Source: Strongylocentrotus droebachiensis (lineage: Eukaryota; Echinodermata; Echinoidea; Camarodonta; Strongylocentrotidae). Taken from it: DNA of 64,000 nt. The stretch spans positions 558,001-622,000 of the forward strand of contig JAVYIG010000320.1 of assembly GCA_035222895.1 (NCBI GenBank). The letters run 5' to 3'. The position numbers were made by a program, and so were the translations under genes. Within the stretch, counting starts at the first letter, position 1. Each line of letters starts with the position of its first letter. Shown here piece by piece: positions 1 through 7,226 of the stretch. The notes beneath the pieces are model-generated. The model ran no database searches. It had not been told where the DNA came from and was given only the letters and a program-made list of their open reading frames with translations.

Positions 1-2370
1 CGCCAGCTAGCTGACGACCGCCGACCGCCAGCTAGCTGACGACCGCCAGCTAGCTGACGACCGCCAGCTAAAAAAAAAAAAAAAGACCCCCCCCCCAAAA
101 AAAAAGACCCCCCCCCCCAAAAAAAAAGACCCCCAAAGGGGCTCCCTAACAGTTTTTTCCTATACTCAGCTGCTCCCCCTCACCATAGGCCCTTTTGGGC
201 TTTAAAACAAAATACACTAGCTGGGGATCGAACCCGATACCTTCCACTTACTAGGCGGTTGCTTATCCACGAGACCACTTTGCCTCACTGCGATTACCTG
301 GTTCACTCTTAGTTGTTAACACTGTGCTTTTGAAAAAAAAAAAAAAAAAAAAAAAAGACCCCCCCCCCAAAAAAAGACCCCCCAAAGGGGCTCCCTAACA
401 GTTTTTTCATACACTCAGCTGCTCCCCCTCTCACCATAGGCCCTTTTGGGCTTTAAAACAAAATACACTAGCGGGGGATCGAACCCGATACCTTCCACTT
501 ACCAAGCAGTTGCTCATCCCCGAGACCACTTTGCCTCACTGCGATTACCTGTTTCGCTTTTAGTTGTTAACACTTTCTGATGCTGATTTAATGATTGTTA
601 TGTTTTTAAACAGGTGCATTCAAACTAACATGCCATTGAAAGTAACATTTCGTTGAAGCTGGTTCACTTTTAGTTGTTAACATGTACTGTGCTTTTGAAA
701 AAAGAAAAGAAAAAAAAAGACCCCCCCCCCCCAAAAAAAAAGACCCCCCAAAGGGGCTCCCTAACAGTTTTTTCCTACACTCAGCTGCTCCCCCTCTCAC
801 CATAGGACCTTTTGGGCTTTAAAACAAAATACACTATCTGGGGATCGAACCCGATACCTTCCACTTACTAATTAGCGGTTACTTATCCACGAGACCACTT
901 TGCCTCACTGCAATCACCGGGTTCGCTTTTAGTTGTTAACACTTTCTGATGCTGATTTAATGATTGTTATGTTTTTAAACAGGTGCATTCAAACTAACAT
1001 GCCATTGAAAGTAACATTTCGTTGAAGCTGGTTCACTTTTAGTTGTTAACACGTACTGTGCTTTTGAAAAAAGAAAAGAAAAAAAAAAGACCCCCCCCCC
1101 CAAAAAAAAAAGACCCCCCAAAGGGGCTCCCTAACAGTTTTTTCCTACACTCAGCTGCTCCCCCTCTCACCATAGGACCTTTTGGGCTTTAAAACAAAAT
1201 ACACTATCTGGGGATCGAACCCGATACCTTCCACTTACTAATTAGCGGTTACTTATCCACGAGACCACTTTGCCTCACTGCAATCACCGGGTTCGCTTTT
1301 AGTTGTTAACACTTTCTGATGCTGATTTAATGATTGTTATGTTTTGAAACAGGTGCATTCAAACTAACATGCCATTGAAAGTAACATTTCGTTGAAGCTA
1401 ACTTAGAATTGCAGTGCAGCTGTATTTAGGCACTGCTCATTGTTATTCATATTAAAGATGCAGGCTATTCGATTCATTTTTTTTTTAATAGCTCGCATCG
1501 GCTATATTTGAATATTTACGTAACAACTACTCAGCTCTTTCTAACATGGCATCAATTGATGAATTGAAGAAAAGAACGGGCACTCCCTTCATTGAGTGGA
1601 TACTTTTGTTATTGCGAGGATTTCCAAAGAGGTAGGAATAGCATTCCTGACATTGCAACATTGACCGTATTATTTTGATGTATTGTCCCTAAAGGTACTT
1701 AATATGGCTCTTTCTCCTTGTCTGCATGGAGGACAAGTTCTTTCAATACGCCTACATGAACAGAATAGACTGGCTGTAGTGTCATTTCAAGGAAGGAAAA
1801 CAACTTAAGTTCAAGACAGTTCAAAATAATGTTGGGAGATGGAAAGTAAAATGATACCGTTTTAAAAACCAGTTAGATATGTTTTTTGGACAAGAAGCAG
1901 GAGATAATTCATTGCTCGGCAATCTGGACTGTATTTGAAACAGAGCATCAAATATTCCTGATATTTAATAGTATACTGTCAATGAAAAAATATAACTAAA
2001 TTTAAAAAAATTAAAATGGACCTCTTTACCCAAGACTGTGTGTCTTTGTTGAGCATAAAGTGATTCTGCTCGGGTATGCAGGCCAGTTGTTAGCCCAGAT
2101 TGGGCTTGAATAGACTTGAATTTGAAAGACCCTTTGTTTCACCTCGCGAAGTTAAGGCGTTTTCATATGAGAAGTAAAACCCTGCCCATCATTGAATTCA
2201 TGTTGTAAAGTTGTTTACAGACTGGAAAAGGATAGCATGGGAGTGTACAGAGTGAATAAAAGGAAGAAAGTAGTACTGAAAATGTAAAAAAAAACTTTTT
2301 AACCTGGCAATAAGGGACTCTTGAATTAGGTAGTTTAAAAATTGGACATGGCTTTGGGGCTAACGCTATC
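1..2370. repeat. Repeat unit 0 (left-truncated)
   Basis: The window opens inside the minisatellite; the phase-marker copy is at 11-35 and two copies follow to its right. Heads: A 226, B 477, C 843, D 1213. C-tract 12/9. The 971-bp block is 1400-2370. The anchor and the left part of the minisatellite lie outside the window. Confidence 0.95.
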
Positions 2371-2384
2371 GGCCGCAGGCCACG
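2371..2384. other. Anchor with short GGCC inverted repeat (unit 1)
   Basis: Fourteen bases, ggccgcaggccacg, join the 971-bp block to the minisatellite. GGCC-gca-GGCC can fold as a 4-bp stem with a 3-base loop. It occurs once per unit without change and is the reference point used here for unit boundaries. Confidence 0.7.
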
Positions 2385-2497
2385 CTGACGACCGCCAGCT
2401 AGCTGACGACCGCCAGCTAGCTGACGACCGCCGACCGCCAGCTAGCTGACGACCGCCAGCTAGCTGACGACCGCCAGCTAGCTGACGACCGCCAGCT
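2385..2497. repeat. 18-bp CpG-rich minisatellite (unit 1)
   Basis: The repeat is ctgacgaccgccagctag: two regular copies, then one 25-bp copy in which gaccgcc is tandemly duplicated, then three more copies, the last cut short where the A run begins. Each junction makes a perfect 10-bp palindrome, cagctagctg. Because 18 is a multiple of 3 and some frames lack stops, the minus strand reads as an open LAGGRQ / RSSASW repeat. I regard that as a by-product of the period, not a gene. The CpG sites are intact in all copies, which fits a young or unmethylated sequence. Confidence 0.95.
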
Positions 2498-2727
2498 AAA
2501 AAAAAAAAAAAAGACCCCCCCCCCAAAAAAAAAGACCCCCCCCCCCAAAAAAAAAGACCCCCAAAGGGGCTCCCTAACAGTTTTTTCCTATACTCAGCTG
2601 CTCCCCCTCACCATAGGCCCTTTTGGGCTTTAAAACAAAATACACTAGCTGGGGATCGAACCCGATACCTTCCACTTACTAGGCGGTTGCTTATCCACGA
2701 GACCACTTTGCCTCACTGCGATTACCT
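2498..2727 (-). mobile_element. tRNA-derived element A (SINE-like), unit 1
   Basis: In element sense (minus strand) the order is tRNA-like head, body, then tail. The body contains GCCCAAAAGGGC, a 4-bp stem with an AAAA loop, and CCCCTTTGGGG near its 3' end, another perfect stem. The tail is GGGGGTC, T9, G11, TC, T9, G10, TC, T15, which abuts the minisatellite directly. Compared with B, C and D this copy lacks two bases in the body (ccccctcacc against ccccctctcacc on +) and reads cctatactc. A tRNA head, unrelated body and simple-sequence tail are the known plan of SINEs, but I cannot place it in a named family. A tandemly amplified tRNA pseudogene with captured flank is the alternative. Confidence 0.75.
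2643..2714 (-). pseudogene. tRNA-Thr(AGT)-like head of element A
   Basis: In element sense the head begins GAGGCAAAG. The A box TGGTCTCGTGG fits TRGYNNARNNG with one mismatch (C for A). The anticodon arm is CCGC-CTAGTAA-GTGG: a 4-bp stem with one wobble and a canonical 7-base loop with T33, giving anticodon AGT (threonine). The B box GGTTCGATCCC is a full match. The T arm has a C-A mismatch and the 5' and 3' acceptor strands do not pair, so it is not a working tRNA. From general knowledge, eukaryotic tRNA-Thr(AGT) genes share the GGC...GTGG start and the CTAGTAA loop; this supports the parentage but does not prove it. Confidence 0.75.
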
Positions 2728-2749
2728 GGTTCACTCTTAGTTGTTAACA
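2728..2749. repeat. 22-bp link repeat between elements A and B (unit 1)
   Basis: This 22-bp sequence begins ggttcactctta and ends gttgttaaca. Close versions sit at the element-spacer junctions of the unit: 2980-3001, 3090-3111, 3349-3370, 3459-3480 and 3719-3740. Between A and B it occurs once; in the longer spacers it occurs at both ends. It is the best candidate for a target-site duplication left by the original insertion and then copied with the subrepeat. Confidence 0.7.
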
Positions 2750-2979
2750 CTGTGCTTTTGAAAAAAAAAAAAAAAAAAAAAAAAGACCCCCCCCCCAAAA
2801 AAAAGACCCCCCAAAGGGGCTCCCTAACAGTTTTTTCATACACTCAGCTGCTCCCCCTCTCACCATAGGCCCTTTTGGGCTTTAAAACAAAATACACTAG
2901 CGGGGGATCGAACCCGATACCTTCCACTTACCAAGCAGTTGCTCATCCCCGAGACCACTTTGCCTCACTGCGATTACCT
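2750..2979 (-). mobile_element. tRNA-derived element B (SINE-like), unit 1
   Basis: The tail side begins ctgtgcttttg followed by an uninterrupted A24 on the + strand, then a C10/A8 tract and gacccccc. Body variants that mark B in every unit are cttttttc followed by atacactc (others read cctacactc or cctatactc) and gcgggggatc at the T arm. It follows A after a single 22-bp link and has no 132-bp spacer, so A and B form a tight dimer. Confidence 0.75.
2895..2966 (-). pseudogene. tRNA-Thr(GGT)-like head of element B
   Basis: The head has the same length as A. The A-box region reads TGGTCTCGGGG. The anticodon arm is CTGC-TTGGTAA-GTGG, a stem with two wobble pairs and a 7-base loop whose anticodon position reads GGT, also threonine. 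The B box GGTTCGATCCC is intact. The acceptor strands do not pair. It differs from head A at several fixed sites found in every unit, including GATGAGC for GATAAGC. Confidence 0.65.
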
Positions 2980-3111
2980 GTTTCGCTTTTAGTTGTTAAC
3001 ACTTTCTGATGCTGATTTAATGATTGTTATGTTTTTAAACAGGTGCATTCAAACTAACATGCCATTGAAAGTAACATTTCGTTGAAGCTGGTTCACTTTT
3101 AGTTGTTAACA
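2980..3111. repeat. 132-bp spacer between elements B and C (unit 1)
   Basis: The spacer is 22-bp link, 88 bp of unique spacer, 22-bp link. The same spacer lies between C and D (3349-3480), and its first part follows D (3719-3828) before running straight into the 971-bp block. The 88-bp part has ctgat followed 15-25 bases later by gtttttaaacag, which resembles a branch point and 3' splice site on the + strand; there is no evidence that it is used. The copy after D reads gttttgaaacag instead, in every unit. Confidence 0.85.
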
Positions 3112-3348
3112 TGTACTGTGCTTTTGAAAAAAGAAAAGAAAAAAAAAGACCCCCCCCCCCCAAAAAAAAAGACCCCCCAAAGGGGCTCCCTAACAGTTTT
3201 TTCCTACACTCAGCTGCTCCCCCTCTCACCATAGGACCTTTTGGGCTTTAAAACAAAATACACTATCTGGGGATCGAACCCGATACCTTCCACTTACTAA
3301 TTAGCGGTTACTTATCCACGAGACCACTTTGCCTCACTGCAATCACCG
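3112..3348 (-). mobile_element. tRNA-derived element C (SINE-like), unit 1
   Basis: Left edge tgtactgtgcttttg, then A-rich stretch with G interruptions, C12/A9 tract, gacccccc, body and head. The site marking C is catgtactg at the left edge (D has cacgtactg). The body reads aggaccttttgggc, which weakens the GCCC/GGGC stem seen in A and B. The minus-strand frame from the body through the tail into the spacer is open for 65 codons only because the tail tract is usually 21 bases long. Confidence 0.75.
3261..3335 (-). pseudogene. tRNA-Thr-like head of element C with 3-base loop insertion
   Basis: A box TGGTCTCGTGG and B box GGTTCGATCCC match those of head A, but the anticodon loop is enlarged to ten bases, TAATTAGTAA, between CCGC and GTGG. 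The three extra bases rule out a normal anticodon loop. The insertion is shared with head D and is present in all units. Confidence 0.7.
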
Positions 3349-3480
3349 GGTTCGCTTTTAGTTGTTAACACTTTCTGATGCTGATTTAATGATTGTTATG
3401 TTTTTAAACAGGTGCATTCAAACTAACATGCCATTGAAAGTAACATTTCGTTGAAGCTGGTTCACTTTTAGTTGTTAACA

Positions 3481-3718
3481 CGTACTGTGCTTTTGAAAAA
3501 AGAAAAGAAAAAAAAAAGACCCCCCCCCCCAAAAAAAAAAGACCCCCCAAAGGGGCTCCCTAACAGTTTTTTCCTACACTCAGCTGCTCCCCCTCTCACC
3601 ATAGGACCTTTTGGGCTTTAAAACAAAATACACTATCTGGGGATCGAACCCGATACCTTCCACTTACTAATTAGCGGTTACTTATCCACGAGACCACTTT
3701 GCCTCACTGCAATCACCG
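3481..3718 (-). mobile_element. tRNA-derived element D (SINE-like), unit 1
   Basis: Nearly identical to C, 370 bp away from it. It is marked by cacgtactg at the left edge and one extra A in the A-rich stretch. Tail tract C11/A10. C and D are plainly the product of a 370-bp duplication that took in the element and the 132-bp spacer. Confidence 0.75.
3631..3705 (-). pseudogene. tRNA-Thr-like head of element D
   Basis: Same sequence as head C, including the ten-base anticodon loop and the intact B box. I see no difference between heads C and D in this unit. Confidence 0.7.
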
Positions 3719-3931
3719 GGTTCGCTTTTAGTTGTTAACACTTTCTGATGCTGATTTAATGATTGTTATGTTTTGAAACAGGTGCATTCAAACTAACATG
3801 CCATTGAAAGTAACATTTCGTTGAAGCTAACTTAGAATTGCAGTGCAGCTGTATTTAGGCACTGCTCATTGTTATTCATATTAAAGATGCAGGCTATTCG
3901 ATTCATTTTTTTTTTAATAGCTCGCATCGGC

Positions 3932-3962
3932 TATATTTGAATATTTACGTAACAACTACTCA
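3932..3962 (+). promoter_or_regulatory. Possible core promoter: TATA-like site and start region
   Basis: tatattt at 3932-3938 lies 30 bases before an A in actcagct (3962), the usual spacing between a TATA box and an RNA polymerase II start. The perfect palindrome ttacgtaa at 3945-3952, a site of the kind bound by bZIP factors, lies between them, which is an odd place for an upstream factor site. The arrangement recurs at the same offset in every unit. In AT-rich DNA such matches arise by chance, so this is only a candidate. Confidence 0.2.
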
Positions 3963-3974
3963 GCTCTTTCTAAC

Positions 3975-4064
3975 ATGGCATCAATTGATGAATTGAAGAA
4001 AAGAACGGGCACTCCCTTCATTGAGTGGATACTTTTGTTATTGCGAGGATTTCCAAAGAGGTAG
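3975..4064 (+). CDS. Possible 29-residue micro-ORF in the 971-bp block
   Basis: The ATG sits in aacatgg, a good eukaryotic start context (A at -3, G at +4), 13 bases after the possible transcription start. The product starts MASIDELKKRTGTPF and ends with a hydrophobic stretch IEWILLLL and a basic GFPKR. I recognise no family. The stop codon overlaps a donor-like sequence, gag|gtagga at 4060/4061; an acceptor-like tatgcag|gcc at 4510/4511 would extend the frame by eight codons before the next stop. The ORF occurs 146 bases into the block in each unit. A chance ORF of this size is quite likely. Confidence 0.2.
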   Translation: MASIDELKKRTGTPFIEWILLLLRGFPKR

Positions 4065-4799
4065 GAATAGCATTCCTGACATTGCAACATTGACCGTATT
4101 ATTTTGATGTATTGTCCCTAAAGGTACTTAATATGGCTCTTTCTCCTTGTCTGCATGGAGGACAAGTTCTTTCAATACGCCTACATGAACAGAATAGACT
4201 GGCTGTAGTGTCATTTCAAGGAAGGAAAACAACTTAAGTTCAAGACAGTTCAAAATAATGTTGGGAGATGGAAAGTAAAATGATACCGTTTTAAAAACCA
4301 GTTAGATATGTTTTTTGGACAAGAAGCAGGAGATAATTCATTGCTCGGCAATCTGGACTGTATTTGAAACAGAGCATCAAATATTCCTGATATTTAATAG
4401 TATACTGTCAATGAAAAAATATAACTAAATTTAAAAAAATTAAAATGGACCTCTTTACCCAAGACTGTGTGTCTTTGTTGAGCATAAAGTGATTCTGCTC
4501 GGGTATGCAGGCCAGTTGTTAGCCCAGATTGGGCTTGAATAGACTTGAATTTGAAAGACCCTTTGTTTCACCTCGCGAAGTTAAGGCGTTTTCATATGAG
4601 AAGTAAAACCCTGCCCATCATTGAATTCATGTTGTAAAGTTGTTTACAGACTGGAAAAGGATAGCATGGGAGTGTACAGAGTGAATAAAAGGAAGAAAGT
4701 AGTACTGAAAATGTAAAAAAAAACTTTTTAACCTGGCAATAAGGGACTCTTGAATTAGGTAGTTTAAAAATTGGACATGGCTTTGGGGCTAACGCTATC

Positions 4800-7226
4800 G
4801 GCCGCAGGCCACGCTGACGACCGCCAGCTAGCTGACGACCGCCAGCTAGCTGACGACCGCCGACCGCCAGCTAGCTGACGACCGCCAGCTAGCTGACGAC
4901 CGCCAGCTAGCTGACGACCGCCAGCTAAAAAAAAAAAAAAAGACCCCCCCCCCAAAAAAAAAGACCCCCCCCCCAAAAAAAAAGACCCCCAAAGGGGCTC
5001 CCTAACAGTTTTTTCCTATACTCAGCTGCTCCCCCTCACCATAGGCCCTTTTGGGCTTTAAAACAAAATACACTAGCTGGGGATCGAACCCGATACCTTC
5101 CACTTACTAGGCGGTTGCTTATCCACGAGACCACTTTGCCTCACTGCGATTACCTGGTTCACTCTTAGTTGTTAACACTGTGCTTTTGAAAAAAAAAAAA
5201 AAAAAAAAAAAAGACCCCCCCCCAAAAAAAAGACCCCCCAAAGGGGCTCCCTAACAGTTTTTTCATACACTCAGCTGCTCCCCCTCTCACCATAGGCCCT
5301 TTTGGGCTTTAAAACAAAATACACTAGCGGGGGATCGAACCCGATACCTTCCACTTACCAAGCAGTTGCTCATCCCCGAGACCACTTTGCCTCACTGCGA
5401 TTACCTGTTTCGCTTTTAGTTGTTAACACTTTCTGATGCTGATTTAATGATTGTTATGTTTTTAAACAGGTGCATTCAAACTAACATGCCATTGAAAGTA
5501 ACATTTCGTTGAAGCTGGTTCACTTTTAGTTGTTAACATGTACTGTGCTTTTGAAAAAAGAAAAGAAAAAAAAAGACCCCCCCCCCCCCAAAAAAAGACC
5601 CCCCAAAGGGGCTCCCTAACAGTTTTTTCCTACACTCAGCTGCTCCCCCTCTCACCATAGGACCTTTTGGGCTTTAAAACAAAATACACTATCTGGGGAT
5701 CGAACCCGATACCTTCCACTTACTAATTAGCGGTTACTTATCCACGAGACCACTTTGCCTCACTGCAATCACCGGGTTCGCTTTTAGTTGTTAACACTTT
5801 CTGATGCTGATTTAATGATTGTTATGTTTTTAAACAGGTGCATTCAAACTAACATGCCATTGAAAGTAACATTTCGTTGAAGCTGGTTCACTTTTAGTTG
5901 TTAACACGTACTGTGCTTTTGAAAAAAGAAAAGAAAAAAAAAAGACCCCCCCCCCCCCAAAAAAAAAGACCCCCCAAAGGGGCTCCCTAACAGTTTTTTC
6001 CTACACTCAGCTGCTCCCCCTCTCACCATAGGACCTTTTGGGCTTTAAAACAAAATACACTATCTGGGGATCGAACCCGATACCTTCCACTTACTAATTA
6101 GCGGTTACTTATCCACGAGACCACTTTGCCTCACTGCAATCACCGGGTTCGCTTTTAGTTGTTAACACTTTCTGATGCTGATTTAATGATTGTTATGTTT
6201 TGAAACAGGTGCATTCAAACTAACATGCCATTGAAAGTAACATTTCGTTGAAGCTAACTTAGAATTGCAGTGCAGCTGTATTTAGGCACTGCTCATTGTT
6301 ATTCATATTAAAGATGCAGGCTATTCGATTCATTTTTTTTTTAATAGCTCGCATCGGCTATATTTGAATATTTACGTAACAACTACTCAGCTCTTTCTAA
6401 CATGGCATCAATTGATGAATTGAAGAAAAGAACGGGCACTCCCTTCATTGAGTGGATACTTTTGTTATTGCGAGGATTTCCAAAGAGGTAGGAATAGCAT
6501 TCCTGACATTGCAACATTGACCGTATTATTTTGATGTATTGTCCCTAAAGGTACTTAATATGGCTCTTTCTCCTTGTCTGCATGGAGGACAAGTTCTTTC
6601 AATACGCCTACATGAACAGAATAGACTGGCTGTAGTGTCATTTCAAGGAAGGAAAACAACTTAAGTTCAAGACAGTTCAAAATAATGTTGGGAGATGGAA
6701 AGTAAAATGATACCGTTTTAAAAACCAGTTAGATATGTTTTTTGGACAAGAAGCAGGAGATAATTCATTGCTCGGCAATCTGGACTGTATTTGAAACAGA
6801 GCATCAAATATTCCTGATATTTAATAGTATACTGTCAATGAAAAAATATAACTAAATTTAAAAAAATTAAAATGGACCTCTTTACCCAAGACTGTGTGTC
6901 TTTGTTGAGCATAAAGTGATTCTGCTCGGGTATGCAGGCCAGTTGTTAGCCCAGATTGGGCTTGAATAGACTTGAATTTGAAAGACCCTTTGTTTCACCT
7001 CGCGAAGTTAAGGCGTTTTCATATGAGAAGTAAAACCCTGCCCATCATTGAATTCATGTTGTAAAGTTGTTTACAGACTGGAAAAGGATAGCATGGGAGT
7101 GTACAGAGTGAATAAAAGGAAGAAAGTAGTACTGAAAATGTAAAAAAAAACTTTTTAACCTGGCAATAAGGGACTCTTGAATTAGGTAGTTTAAAAATTG
7201 GACATGGCTTTGGGGCTAACGCTATC
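4800..7226. repeat. Repeat unit 2
   Basis: Period 2,427 bp. Minisatellite 2/3. Heads: A 5082, B 5333, C 5698, D 6069. C-tract 13/7, total 20, so the minus-strand frame across element C is broken here. The 971-bp block is 6256-7226. Confidence 0.95.

Larger units (their letters stand above)
2371..4799. repeat. Repeat unit 1 (reference unit)
   Basis: Period 2,429 bp. Minisatellite 2/3. Heads: A 2654, B 2906, C 3272, D 3642. C-tract 12/9. The 971-bp block is 3829-4799. This unit has the commonest architecture and is annotated in detail in the separate entries between 2371 and 4799. Confidence 0.97.
3829..4799. other. 971-bp non-repeated block (unit 1)
   Basis: AT-rich sequence that is not internally repeated. 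It has no long ORF and resembles no rRNA, snRNA or histone gene that I can recognise. It is 971 bp in 25 of the 26 copies and 970 bp in unit 4. It holds three short perfect inverted repeats: gcagtgc/gcactgc at 3840-3865 (12-base loop), aggaat/attcct at 4063-4077, and agccca/tgggct at 4521-4535. A T10 run lies near 3906-3915. An AATAAA lies at 4684-4689 on the + strand. Two short ORFs start at 3975 and 4133. The block follows the D spacer without a break, so it is probably the original flank of the locus before the elements multiplied. Confidence 0.9.

Noticed and set aside
606..803. Recurrent minus-strand ORF of 65-66 codons running from element body through tail into spacer
   Set aside because: It crosses the element body, a homopolymer tail and spacer sequence, and stays open only when the C/A tract total is a multiple of three (21 or 24 in element C). 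Its composition (SFFLGGGGLFFSFLF) is that of translated G and T runs. No family is recognisable.
2385..2497. CRISPR array
   Set aside because: The 18-bp repeats are directly contiguous with no spacers, there are no cas genes, and the sequence is eukaryotic in character.
2335..2526. Recurrent minus-strand ORF of 63-88 codons with LAGGRQ and RSSASW hexapeptide repeats
   Set aside because: It needs a TTG start, and the repeats are the translation of the 18-bp minisatellite in two frames joined by its 7-bp duplication. Its length follows minisatellite copy number. There is no start context or conserved domain.
2498..2562. Telomeric or G-quadruplex array in the G-rich minus strand
   Set aside because: There is no short telomere-type repeat. 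Two or three long G runs separated by nine or so Ts do not make a regular quadruplex array, though a single G10-17 run might fold in vitro.
2643..2714. Functional tRNA-Thr gene
   Set aside because: The acceptor strands do not pair and the T arm has a mismatch, in spite of good A and B boxes and a readable anticodon loop in A and B.
4133..4237. 34-codon ORF starting ATGGCTCTTTC in the block
   Set aside because: Poor start context, no promoter of its own and no recognisable product; it is within the size expected by chance in AT-rich DNA.
3829..4799. 5S rRNA, snRNA or histone gene in the 971-bp block, as in many tandem gene arrays
   Set aside because: I looked for 5S internal control elements, Sm sites with flanking stems and histone coding stretches and saw none.
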